Assembly (NCBI RefSeq): GCF_002205645.1
Contig: NZ_NIOF01000002.1
Coordinates: 62,001-126,000 of the forward strand
Direction of reading: 5' to 3'
Origin: Roseateles aquatilis
Lineage (GTDB): Bacteria; Pseudomonadota; Gammaproteobacteria; Burkholderiales; Burkholderiaceae_C
DNA: 64,000 nt
A program made the position numbers and the translations under genes. The notes under the pieces are model-generated. The model was not told the origin of the DNA. It did no database searches and saw only the letters and a program-made list of their open reading frames with translations. Position 1 is the first letter of the stretch, and each line of letters begins with the position of its first letter. Below are positions 42,260 through 51,194 of the stretch, one piece after another.

Positions 42260-42312
42260 CCCGCACGTAGAAAGAGCGCGTAGACGCCTGCGGCACACGA
42301 CGGAAATACCCT

Positions 42313-42639
42313 ATGGATTCGACCTGGGCACTCCGATTGCATTCCCAAGGCAATGCCGTGAAAGACATCAGCAACTACGTGGTGGTCGGCCACTTCAAAA
42401 GTGACACCGATGCAGTGATGGCGTTGTATCTGGAGATGTTGGGCGAGGAGGTCCATCTGCTGCCTGGTCAGGAGGTGGAGTTGCTGGCCGCACCCGATCC
42501 CAACTTGTTGCCCATCACCGTCTTGCTGGTCCCCATCGGTATGCATGTGCACCCCTACAAGGTGTTCGATCCAGATTGGCACGTGCGGTTCAACGGGCGA
42601 GTCATTCGGGCGGGAAATCCGACCCGGTTGGACGAGTAG
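42313..42639 (+). CDS. Hypothetical protein, 108 aa
   Basis: The protein has an even amino-acid composition and segments such as YVVVGHFKSDTDAVMALYLE and ITVLLVPIGMHVHPYKVFD, which look like a small alpha/beta domain. No signal peptide, no membrane helix, no family recognised. The Shine-Dalgarno is weak. It sits between the microcin island and the kinase gene and could be cargo of the same accessory region. Confidence 0.45.
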   Translation: MDSTWALRLHSQGNAVKDISNYVVVGHFKSDTDAVMALYLEMLGEEVHLLPGQEVELLAAPDPNLLPITVLLVPIGMHVHPYKVFDPDWHVRFNGRVIRAGNPTRLDE

Positions 42640-42878
42640 CAACCGCGGTTCTTGGCTGTCGTTGCTCGCGCGTTTGAAGCAAGCGTGGGGGACGAATACG
42701 AGTGCCGGTCCGAAATGATCGAAGACGCCGTCAACCATGCGTCGATGCCTTGCGTTGGGAAACGCGACACCCCTCTTGAACATTCGACTGCCGACTGCGC
42801 CATCGCGGCCAATCCAGGGCAGCGAGATTCCCTTCATCTGTTGAACGCCCCGTTGACTGCACCTTTAGGAGGTTACGC

Positions 42879-43775
42879 ATGACAGGACTGCAACCCATTG
42901 AAGCTCTCGTATCGTCACATCTGAATGCCGAGTGGCGTGTTCACTCGCGGCGAGACGTCTCAGGCAGGCGGCGGGCGGAGATATTGAATGGGCTTGGAGT
43001 GGCGGTGTTCGTCAAGTTCACCAATCCACCACATGCGTTGCGCAAGGCTCAATGCGAGGCCATGGCACTTGAGCGCATGGCGGAGATTCCTGGCGTGCGG
43101 ACCCCCGCCGTCATTGGAGCGATCGAGATGCCGGATGGTCAGGCTGCGCTGGTGCTGGAGGCCGTCCGCGCGATATATCCGACGTCAGCCAGCTGGGAGG
43201 CGGCCGCAGAGATGGTGGTCGCGTTGCATCGCTCCACCGACACCAGTTTCGGCCTCGATCATGACAACTTCATTGGTGACTTCGATCAGGACAACAGCAG
43301 GAGCGATAGCTGGCCCCAGTTCTACGCTGGCTCTCGTCTGACGCCGATGCTGCGTCGCCTGGAGACGACCAACATCGCGGAAGCCCAGGAGATCGACCTG
43401 CTTTGGCGTGTGATCGAAGGGCTTGACGACATCGCCATCGAGGCCGCTCCTCCCAGTCTTCTTCATGGCGACCTCTGGCCAGGCAACGTGATCTTCGATG
43501 AGCGCGGCCCGCTTCTCATCGACCCGGCCGTCAGTTTTGGGGATCGCGAGATGGATCTCGCGTTCGGCCGAATGGCGCTCCACTTGGCGCCGCACCTGGC
43601 GTTCCCTGACGCCTTCTACGCCCGATATGAAAGCTTGGCACCGCTGCCATCCGGGCACGAGCATCGAGCCCATCTATGGCAGCTTTGGCCCCTGCTTGCC
43701 CACGCCATTCAGGATGGACGCGACTGGATGCCGCCACTCGTGGCAGCAGCTCAGCGGTGCCGAGACGAGGCCTGA
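42879..43775 (+). CDS. Fructosamine kinase / aminoglycoside-phosphotransferase-fold kinase
   Basis: The 298-residue protein has the small-molecule kinase fold. The catalytic loop is HGDLWPGN (196-203, Asp198 as base) and the metal-binding DPA follows at 215-217, then VSFGDREMDLAF. The HGDLW(S/P)GN plus DPA..(Y/F)GDREXDLA pattern is that of fructosamine-3-kinase-like proteins, which phosphorylate glycated amines for deglycation. An excellent Shine-Dalgarno (AGGAGGT) precedes ATG 42879. It stands alone. Confidence 0.85.
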   Translation: MTGLQPIEALVSSHLNAEWRVHSRRDVSGRRRAEILNGLGVAVFVKFTNPPHALRKAQCEAMALERMAEIPGVRTPAVIGAIEMPDGQAALVLEAVRAIYPTSASWEAAAEMVVALHRSTDTSFGLDHDNFIGDFDQDNSRSDSWPQFYAGSRLTPMLRRLETTNIAEAQEIDLLWRVIEGLDDIAIEAAPPSLLHGDLWPGNVIFDERGPLLIDPAVSFGDREMDLAFGRMALHLAPHLAFPDAFYARYESLAPLPSGHEHRAHLWQLWPLLAHAIQDGRDWMPPLVAAAQRCRDEA

Positions 43776-43973
43776 GACCGGCTGGCGGCATGTGATCTGG
43801 TCGATGGGCTCATTGGCGCTCTTCTTTCCCTGCATCGCCACAGCACAACCCACATCCGCAGCCCCTCAATCTCGCAGATCGCGCCGTCTGAAGCCCCATC
43901 TTCAGCATCCGATCCGAAGCCCCGTTCGTAGCATCGGCAGACCCGGAGATTCCCTCCCGAAAGGCCGCCTGCC

Positions 43974-44327
43974 ATGTCTGAACTGCTCGTTACCTTCAAG
44001 CTCGACCAACTCGGCGAACCGCGCGAATACCGGCCTCCGGCCGAGCGCGTGCTCGAAGGCGACATCATCTGCCGCAACTGGGACATCGACAGCGCCAAGG
44101 ACGGCAAGGTCCGTGCGGGTGTCTTCGAGTCGACGCCGGGCTTGAATATCTCCATCAAGGGCGAGACCTGGGAGTTCTGCCTGATCCTGTCCGGCATCGC
44201 CGAGATCACCGAGGACGGCCATGCCCCGATCACCTACAAGGCCGGTGACTGCTTCATCATGAAGCCGGGCTACAAGGGGACCTGGCGCACGCTGGAAACG
44301 GTGCGCAAGGTCTGGGTCATGGCCTGA
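43974..44327 (+). CDS. Cupin-domain protein
   Basis: The 117-residue single cupin contains ETWEFCLILSGIAEITEDGH and a second motif ITYKAGDCFIMKPGYKGTW, as in the (S)-ureidoglycine aminohydrolase-like cupin_3 group. Ligand residues are partly replaced, so metal binding is uncertain. Enzymatic role unknown. It converges on the rhodanese gene. Confidence 0.85.
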   Translation: MSELLVTFKLDQLGEPREYRPPAERVLEGDIICRNWDIDSAKDGKVRAGVFESTPGLNISIKGETWEFCLILSGIAEITEDGHAPITYKAGDCFIMKPGYKGTWRTLETVRKVWVMA

Positions 44328-44380
44328 GGACCGCCTCGGGCGTGGCCCGCGCCGCATCCGGGCCGCGCCCGCCTTGCCTC

Positions 44381-44425
44381 GACACGGCGCGCCGCGCCGT
44401 GTCCTGACGTGTCGCGCCGCGTCAG
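44381..44425. terminator. Tandem GC hairpins between convergent genes
   Basis: GACACGGCGCG-C-CGCGCCGTGTC (44381-44403) is a near-perfect dyad, followed by CTGACG...CGTCAG (44404-44425). There are no U-tracts; the position between two convergent stops fits bidirectional termination or mRNA 3'-end protection. Confidence 0.4.
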
Positions 44426-44435
44426 ACGCGGGCCG

Positions 44436-46163
44436 TCACGCGGCCGGATCCAGCACCCTGAAGAAATGCGTGCCGTCCCGATCCAGCTGGTTGACGAGCC
44501 CGAACTCCCAGTCCAGGTAGGCCTGCATCGCGGCATGCGGGTTGTCCGTGCCCTCATAGGGACGGCGGTAGCGGTCATCGCGCGGGAACGCGAAGCGCGG
44601 GTCGGCGGTCTCCAGCCGCAGCCCGGCGTCGAACCAGCCGGTGGTGCCGTCCTCCAGGATCAGCAGCTCGCGGCCTTGCGCGGCGAGGTCCGCCGCGACG
44701 TCCGACGCGGCGAAGCGCGGCAGCAGGCCGAGGTTGCCGGTCAGCACGACACGGCGCGCCTGGGGGATCACCGTGCGCAGCGCCTCGGACAGGCGGGCGC
44801 GCGGGCTCCACCAGGCGCCGGGGATGTGCCGGGCCACGTAGGTCCCGCTGGGCGCCACGTCGACCACGACGACGTCGTCGGGCTGCGCCTCGCGCCAGCG
44901 GGCGAGCTCGCGCGGCGACACCGTCTTCACGACCGGCGGCGACGGGTGCGGCGCGCGGTCGGGGCCGGTTTCCGTGAACGCCTCGTCGTCATGCGGCAGC
45001 ACCGCCACCTCCCAGCCCATCTGCGCCAGCCAGGCGGCGGCCATGGGGGCGCGCACGCCGTCGTCGTCGGTCACGACGATGCGGGCGCCGCGCACCGGCG
45101 CGTGATGGTCGGTCTCCTGCACCAACTGGCCGCCCGGCGCGTTGCGGAAGCCGGGGCGGTGGCCGCGCAGGTACTCCTCGGGGCCGCGCACGTCGAAGCG
45201 GTAGGTGGTGCGGTCCGTGTCGGCAAGCCAGTCGGCCAGTTGCCGTGCATCGAGTCGCGCGACCCGGGCGCGTCGCGCCAGGTCGGCCGCGGCGTCGCGC
45301 GCCGCGTCGAGGTCACCCACGGGCACGTCCTCGTGCGAGCGTCCCTGGCCGTGCGCCAGCGTCTGGCCGGCGAGCGTCCAGCCGATGGTGCCGTTGCGCA
45401 GCGCGACGACTGGATTCGGGATCCCGGCGTCGATCAGCGATTGCGCGCCGATGATGCTGCGCGTGCGGCCGGCGCAGTTGACGATGATCGTCGTGGCCGG
45501 ATCGGGCGCCAGGTCGCGCGCGCGGCGGACCAGCTCGCCACCGGGCACGCTGATGCCGCCGGGCAGGCTCATGGTGCGGTATTCGTCGAAGCGGCGGGCA
45601 TCCAGCACGACGACGTCGGCGCGACCGGCCAGCAGCGCCTGCACTTCGGTCGCCGGCAACGACGGCGTGTGGCGGCGCGCCTCGACCAGCTCGCCGAAGG
45701 CCTTGCTGGGCACGTTGACGTCGCGGAAGAGCTCCAGCCCCGCGGCGCGCCAGGCGGCGAGACCGCCGGCCAGCAGCGCGACGTCGGTGTAGCCGAGCCC
45801 TTGCAGCCGCCGCGCGGCGAGTTCCGCCAGGCCGCCGCCGTCGTCGTAGACGACCACCGGCACGTCGCGGCGAGGCAGGCGCCCCCAGGCGTCAAGCTCC
45901 AGCCGGGACAGCGGCAGGTTGGCCGCCCAGAGCGGATGGCCCTGGGCGTAGGGGTCTTCTTCGCGGACGTCGAGGAAGGCGATCTCGGTGCGGGCGAGCA
46001 GCGCGGCGCGCACCGCGTCGGGCGAACGTGTCGGCAGCGGCGTCGACGGGCTTGGCGGCGTCAACGGTATCGATGCCGATGCCGATGTCGACGTTGGCGT
46101 TGGCGTCGCGATCGACGTCAGCGTGGGCAGGAGCGGGCGTGCGGTCATCGTCGTGTCGCTCAT
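44436..46163 (-). CDS. Four-domain rhodanese (sulfurtransferase) with one active domain
   Basis: The 575-residue protein has four rhodanese-like domains, roughly 48-145, 165-265, 310-410 and 430-540. Only the second carries the catalytic Cys: NCAGRTRS with Cys230. Domain 1 has VVVYDDGGG, domain 3 VVTDDDGV and domain 4 VVLTGNLG at the equivalent loop, so they lack it. Residues 7-48 are a Thr/Ser/Pro low-complexity tail. The start overlaps the stop of the SsuA-type gene by 4 bp, indicating one operon for sulfur-compound use. It would transfer sulfane sulfur; donor and acceptor unknown. Confidence 0.88.
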   Translation of the reverse strand: MSDTTMTARPLLPTLTSIATPTPTSTSASASIPLTPPSPSTPLPTRSPDAVRAALLARTEIAFLDVREEDPYAQGHPLWAANLPLSRLELDAWGRLPRRDVPVVVYDDGGGLAELAARRLQGLGYTDVALLAGGLAAWRAAGLELFRDVNVPSKAFGELVEARRHTPSLPATEVQALLAGRADVVVLDARRFDEYRTMSLPGGISVPGGELVRRARDLAPDPATTIIVNCAGRTRSIIGAQSLIDAGIPNPVVALRNGTIGWTLAGQTLAHGQGRSHEDVPVGDLDAARDAAADLARRARVARLDARQLADWLADTDRTTYRFDVRGPEEYLRGHRPGFRNAPGGQLVQETDHHAPVRGARIVVTDDDGVRAPMAAAWLAQMGWEVAVLPHDDEAFTETGPDRAPHPSPPVVKTVSPRELARWREAQPDDVVVVDVAPSGTYVARHIPGAWWSPRARLSEALRTVIPQARRVVLTGNLGLLPRFAASDVAADLAAQGRELLILEDGTTGWFDAGLRLETADPRFAFPRDDRYRRPYEGTDNPHAAMQAYLDWEFGLVNQLDRDGTHFFRVLDPAA

Positions 46164-47149
46164 GCGGGGCGCCACACGGGCGAGTCCTGGACCGTCACGC
46201 GGCGCGGCAGGATCTGCGCGCCGGTGAAGGCGTCGGCGATGCGTTGCTGCTCGGACAGCGATTCGGCGTCCACCGGGCGGACCGCGTAGCTGCGGCGCTC
46301 GTTGGCGGCGGCGACGGTGGCGGCGTCGAGGCCCAGCACCGGCGCGTGCCAGTCGGCCGCGGCGGCGGGATTCTTCTTGACCCAGTCGCCGGCGCGCTGC
46401 AGCTCGTCGTAGACGCGTTGCAGCACGTCCGGGTGTTGCTGCGCGAAGGGCGTGGCCGCCAGGTAGAAGCGGCGGTAGGCGGCGATGCGCGTGCCGTCGA
46501 CGAGGATGCGGGCGCCCGATTGCCGCTGCACGGCGGCCAGGAACGGGTCCCACACGACCCAGGCGGCGACGGCGCCGTTCTCGAAGGCGGAGCGGCCGTC
46601 GGCGGGGTTCAGGTAGGCGGGCTCGATGTCGCGGATGGACAGGCCGGTCTGGGCCAGCGCCTCCAGCAACAGGTAATGCGCGCCGGCGCCCTTGGCGAAG
46701 GCGACCTTCTTGCCCTTGAGCTGCGCGACCGCGGTGATCGGCGAGTCCTTGCGCACGACGATGGCTTGCGCCGTGGGCGAGGGCGTCTCGATCGCGTAGT
46801 AGGTGACCTTGGCGCCCGCGGCCAGCGCGAACGGCGGCACCGCGTCGGCGACGTCGGCGCTCAGGTCGAGCGCGCCGACGTTCAGCGCTTCGAGCAGCGG
46901 CAGGCCGGAGGTGAACTCGTGCCACTGCACGGCGACCCGCTGCGGCGCCAGCGCCTTCTCCAGCACGCCGCGCGACTTCAGGAACAGCGTCAGCGTGCTG
47001 GACTTCTGGTAGCCGATGCGCAGCGTCTTGGGGTCGGCGGCTCGCGCCAAGGACAGGGCGGCCGGCAGCGCGGCGATGCCGGCGGTCGCGGCGGCCTGGG
47101 CCAGCCAGCGGCGGCGCGACGAATCAAGCGAGGAGGGCGGGAAGGACAT
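46160..47149 (-). CDS. SsuA-type aliphatic sulfonate / organosulfur binding protein
   Basis: The 329-residue periplasmic binding protein has an N-terminal SRRRWLA followed by a hydrophobic stretch to ARA-AD, which looks like a Tat signal. The mature part begins KTLRIGYQKSSTLTLFLKSR, as in SsuA/TauA-like proteins. It contains VVWDPFLAAVQ and the usual lobe II segments. No permease or ATPase gene adjoins it, so it must use a transporter encoded elsewhere. First gene of a two-gene operon with the rhodanese. Confidence 0.9.
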   Translation of the reverse strand: MSFPPSSLDSSRRRWLAQAAATAGIAALPAALSLARAADPKTLRIGYQKSSTLTLFLKSRGVLEKALAPQRVAVQWHEFTSGLPLLEALNVGALDLSADVADAVPPFALAAGAKVTYYAIETPSPTAQAIVVRKDSPITAVAQLKGKKVAFAKGAGAHYLLLEALAQTGLSIRDIEPAYLNPADGRSAFENGAVAAWVVWDPFLAAVQRQSGARILVDGTRIAAYRRFYLAATPFAQQHPDVLQRVYDELQRAGDWVKKNPAAAADWHAPVLGLDAATVAAANERRSYAVRPVDAESLSEQQRIADAFTGAQILPRRVTVQDSPVWRPA

Positions 47150-47338
47150 GGCGCGATCTCAGGGGGAGCCGGTGATCGGTGCAGCGTAGGGGGCGGTCAC
47201 CCGGTGCCGAACGAAGCAAATCGAGGATCGATAGATGCGGGGTGGTGTTGGGCTGGTCAGTTCAGATTTGATGGATATTTGTATATTTCTCGCAAATGCA
47301 CATCCGTCGAAGGCGTGGGGTAGTTATTCGATGCTAGG

Positions 47339-47358
47339 TACATGTCCGTGAACATGTA
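47339..47358. promoter_or_regulatory. 20-bp dyad TACATGT-N6-ACATGTA
   Basis: A perfect 7-bp inverted repeat with 6-nt spacer lies 78 bp upstream of the second double-glycine peptide gene, in an AT-rich intergenic stretch (47150-47435). The size is that of a dimeric-regulator operator; a LuxR-type box is also 20 bp and dyadic. Which regulator binds is not known. Confidence 0.5.
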
Positions 47359-47435
47359 TTCATTCGGTCTCCGTAGAGTTTGTTTCAGCGGTTGGGCCCG
47401 ACTCGCTTTTTGAAACCAATCTGGAGATATGAATC

Positions 47436-47630
47436 ATGCAGTCGAAAGATATTGAATTGATGGAAGTCGATATGAATCTGCTAGGCGAAGTTTGTGGAGG
47501 GTTGGACTGGGAAGGCTACCGTATGAGCGAGAACGTCGAGGATGTGCGCGGCTGCACACCGATGGAGAACTACATCAATCCGGGCAGCGGGCACGCTGCC
47601 TCCTGTGATAATCCGCGCTTTAGGAACTGA
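47436..47630 (+). CDS. Second double-glycine-leader peptide precursor
   Basis: The 64-residue peptide has the leader MQSKDIELMEVDMNLLGEVCGG (22 residues, two at a time: MQSKDIELME, VDMNLLGEVCGG). Hydrophobic positions at -4, -7 and -12 and the GG end match C39-peptidase leaders. The predicted 42-residue mature peptide starts LDWEGYR and has Cys40 and Cys57, enough for one disulfide. It ends NPRFRN. GGAG lies 9 nt before the ATG. Its local base composition is AT-rich like the microcin island 5.6 kb upstream. Could be a second bacteriocin or a signalling peptide; no homologue recognised. Confidence 0.65.
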   Translation: MQSKDIELMEVDMNLLGEVCGGLDWEGYRMSENVEDVRGCTPMENYINPGSGHAASCDNPRFRN

Positions 47631-47643
47631 CGGGAGTCGAACG

Positions 47644-48111
47644 ATGCGGGCTGAATGCAAGCATGGGCTGATCGCAGTGCTGTTCGTGTTTGGCCTGCTT
47701 TTGCCAATATTCTCAGATGCGATGGAAAGCTCCAGCGCAGTGCTGCCGAAAGCGCTCGTTGATGCGCGGTTCTACTCTTGGGGAATGGTGGGCACTCCGG
47801 GTGCGATTTCTGAAGAGGAGAATGCGGCTCGGAAAGTATTCCGAGACTGGTCGCGCAATGAAGTTTTTCGCGCGCTGCCGACCGCCAATCCCGAAGGCAA
47901 GCTCTACCTGCTCTGCGTCGTGAGGCGCCGATTCCCCGATCGGTATGCCGAGGCCAAGGCGTTGGCCGGGCTGGCGCAGGACCAGCAGGTGTCCGTGTTC
48001 TCGGGCTCCGTCCTGCGCAAGGTGCTGGCCTCGGACCTGATCGGCCAGTTCGAACGCAGCGCCTGCGAGCCGCTGTCCTGGCCCCAAGACCCCGCCCCGA
48101 AAGGGGGCTAA
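47644..48111 (+). CDS. Exported hypothetical protein downstream of the second precursor
   Basis: The 155-residue protein has a signal peptide (CKHGLIAVLFVFGLLLPIFS, DAM). The mature part includes LYLLCVVRRRFPDRYAEAKA and LRKVLASDLIGQFERSACEP, with two Cys. It starts 13 bp after the peptide stop, with GGAG before the ATG, so both are probably one operon. It could be an immunity or modification partner; this is inferred from position only. Family not recognised. Confidence 0.6.
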   Translation: MRAECKHGLIAVLFVFGLLLPIFSDAMESSSAVLPKALVDARFYSWGMVGTPGAISEEENAARKVFRDWSRNEVFRALPTANPEGKLYLLCVVRRRFPDRYAEAKALAGLAQDQQVSVFSGSVLRKVLASDLIGQFERSACEPLSWPQDPAPKGG

Positions 48112-48476
48112 CGTCGCCGCGATTCACGCGTGGTCGCATTGCGCCCTCATGATGCGCGAGCGCGCCCGGCTGCCATCGGTCGGGCGTCTCAGGCCTCTAT
48201 ATAGGGCCTGGAGGCCTCCATGAGGCCGCTTCCTGCTGCGTCGCAGCATCGGAAGCCATGCCCGCCGGCTCCGGCGGGCGCGATTCGCTGCCCGGCGCCG
48301 GCCCCGGCCGCGCCCTCCCGACGCTCGTCGGGGGTAACCCGAGCAAGCCTTCTCTTAATTGAGTAAAATGGTCGGACATTGCGGTGGGTTAACCCTCGCC
48401 GCTCCGTGAGCCGGCCGATGACCCGTCGTGCCGCCGCCTCAATGTCCTGCTGCCCGAAGGGCCAAGGAGAAGTTCG
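48112..48476. other. Intergenic region upstream of the isc operon
   Basis: No gene is supported on either strand. It carries a GC-rich dyad (AGGCCT repeats near 48187-48230) and, at its right end, the IscR-like box and presumed operon promoter. The iscR leader is about 95 bp. Confidence 0.6.
48356..48380 (+). promoter_or_regulatory. IscR-type operator/promoter
   Basis: The sequence TTGAGTAAAATGGTCGGACAT resembles the type 1 IscR site of betaproteobacteria (recalled as TTGACTAAA-N-ACTCGG) and lies about 100 bp before iscR. Holo-IscR binding here would repress the operon when Fe-S clusters are plentiful. Confidence 0.6.
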
Positions 48477-49010
48477 ATGCGTCTCACCACCAAAGGTCGT
48501 TTTGCCGTCACCGCGATGATTGATCTGGCCCTGCGCGAAAACAGCGGGCCCGTCGCGCTGGCGGCGATCAGCCAGCGCCAGCAGATCTCGCTGTCCTACC
48601 TGGAACAGCTGTTCGGCAAGCTGCGCCGCCATCAGCTGGTCGAAAGCACCCGCGGCCCCGGCGGCGGTTACTCGCTGGGCCGTCGCTCCGACGAGATCAC
48701 CGTGGCCGACATCATCGTCGCCGTGGACGAGCCCATCGACGCCACCGGCTGCGGTGGCAAGGAAAACTGCATGGGCGACGACACCGGCCGCTGCATCACG
48801 CACGACCTGTGGACGGCGCTCAATAACAAGATGATCGAGTACCTCGACTCGGTCACGCTGCGCAAGCTGGTCGACGACCAGCTCGCCAAGGGCGTCACCG
48901 TCGAGGAAGCGCCCATCAAGCGCGCGATCTCCAGCACCCCGGTCGTCAAGCCCATCCGCATCACCGCGCCGAACTCCGTCTTCGCGCTCGGCAGCGCCTT
49001 GAGCAAGTGA
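48477..49010 (+). CDS. iscR: Fe-S cluster-sensing transcriptional regulator IscR
   Basis: The 177-residue Rrf2-family repressor has winged helix-turn-helix residues 1-80 (MRLTTKGRFAVTAMIDLAL, ISLSYLEQLFGKLR, RGPGGGYSLGR). Cluster ligands Cys92, Cys98 and Cys106 with His109 lie in GCGGKENCMGDDTGRCITH. The last Cys-Cys spacing is two residues longer than in E. coli (92/98/104). First gene of the isc operon and very likely autoregulated through the box upstream. Confidence 0.97.
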   Translation: MRLTTKGRFAVTAMIDLALRENSGPVALAAISQRQQISLSYLEQLFGKLRRHQLVESTRGPGGGYSLGRRSDEITVADIIVAVDEPIDATGCGGKENCMGDDTGRCITHDLWTALNNKMIEYLDSVTLRKLVDDQLAKGVTVEEAPIKRAISSTPVVKPIRITAPNSVFALGSALSK

Positions 49011-49070
49011 CCCTCGGGACCGGTCCCGCATTCCGTTGAATCAGCAGTCGATCAGAAGAAGAAACTTCCC

Positions 49071-50291
<1,221 letters not shown>

Positions 50292-50361
50292 GCGCCCCCA
50301 TTGATCGCGACTGATTGACCGCCATCTGATCATTACGAACAAAGACGTTGGAGAACGAGCC

Positions 50362-50790
50362 ATGGCATACAGCGACAAGGTCATCGACCACTACGAAAAC
50401 CCGCGCAACGTGGGCGGCTTTGACAAGGGCGACGAGTCCGTGGGCACCGGCATGGTCGGCGCGCCGGCCTGCGGCGACGTGATGAAGCTGCAGATCAAGG
50501 TCAACCCGGCCACCGGGCTGATCGAGGACGCCAAGTTCAAGACCTACGGCTGCGGCTCCGCGATCGCATCGAGCTCGCTGGTGACCGAGTGGGTCAAGGG
50601 CAAGAGCCTGGACGAGGCGCTGACGATCAAGAACAACCAGATCGCCGAGGAACTGGCGCTGCCGCCGGTCAAGATCCACTGCTCGATCCTGGCCGAGGAC
50701 GCCATCAAGGCCGCCGTCGACGACTACCGCGCCAAGCACGGCGCGACCGCTGGCGCGGCCCAGGCCGAGACCGCCTCCGCGACGGCCTGA
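50362..50790 (+). CDS. iscU: Fe-S cluster scaffold protein
   Basis: This 142-residue scaffold assembles [2Fe-2S] clusters. Cys37 (GAPACGDVM), Cys63 (YGCGSAIA) and Cys106 ([10 protein letters not shown]) are present, as is LPPVK, the HscA recognition motif. A Thr/Ala-rich tail of about 15 residues extends the usual C-terminus. Confidence 0.98.
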   Translation: MAYSDKVIDHYENPRNVGGFDKGDESVGTGMVGAPACGDVMKLQIKVNPATGLIEDAKFKTYGCGSAIASSSLVTEWVKGKSLDEALTIKNNQIAEELALPPVKIHCSILAEDAIKAAVDDYRAKHGATAGAAQAETASATA

Positions 50791-50800
50791 GGTCCGGAGC

Positions 50801-51124
50801 ATGTCCGTCACCCTGACCGAAGCCGCGGCCCGCCACGTCACGCGCTACATCTCGAAGCGCGGGCGCGGCGTGGGCGTGCGCCTGGGCGTCAAGACCACCG
50901 GCTGCTCCGGCCTGGCCTACAAGCTGGAGTACGCGGACGAGGTCGCCCCGGAGGACGTCGTCTTCGAGGGGCATGGCGTCAAGATCCTGATCGATCCCAA
51001 GAGCCTGCCCTACCTGGACGGCACCGAGCTGGATTTCGTGCGCGAGGGCCTCAACGAGGGCTTCAAGTTCCGCAATCCGCGCGAGAAGGATCGCTGCGGC
51101 TGCGGCGAGTCCTTCCGCATCTGA
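50801..51124 (+). CDS. iscA: A-type Fe-S carrier
   Basis: The 107-residue A-type carrier has Cys35 ([12 protein letters not shown]) and the C-terminal CGCG pair (Cys99, Cys101). It hands clusters or iron to targets. It starts 10 bp after iscU. An intrinsic terminator follows 35 bp after its stop. Confidence 0.97.
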   Translation: MSVTLTEAAARHVTRYISKRGRGVGVRLGVKTTGCSGLAYKLEYADEVAPEDVVFEGHGVKILIDPKSLPYLDGTELDFVREGLNEGFKFRNPREKDRCGCGESFRI

Positions 51125-51158
51125 CCCGGCGCCCGCCGACGGCGCCACCCGCGAAGGG

Positions 51159-51184
51159 GCGCGGCCCGCGAGCCGCGCTTTTTT
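51159..51184 (+). terminator. Intrinsic terminator between iscA and hscB
   Basis: GCGCGGC-CCGCGA-GCCGCGC followed by six T. The stem is seven G-C pairs and can extend by G-T and A-T pairs. It ends 10 bp before the hscB start, inside the otherwise contiguous isc operon. Confidence 0.8.
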
Positions 51185-51194
51185 CATTGACACC

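Noticed and set aside
42256-42837. 193-codon frame on the minus strand opposite the 108-aa hypothetical gene
   Set aside because: His/Gln-rich composition typical of antisense shadows, no ribosome-binding site, and it covers a better plus-strand candidate.
42652-42882. 76-codon plus-strand frame before the kinase gene
   Set aside because: Non-ATG start without Shine-Dalgarno, no recognisable sequence, and it ends inside the ribosome-binding region of the kinase gene.
48187-48230. AGGCCT-rich palindrome upstream of iscR
   Set aside because: Overlapping GC palindromes without a U-tract or clear arm-loop structure; too weak to call a terminator or operator.
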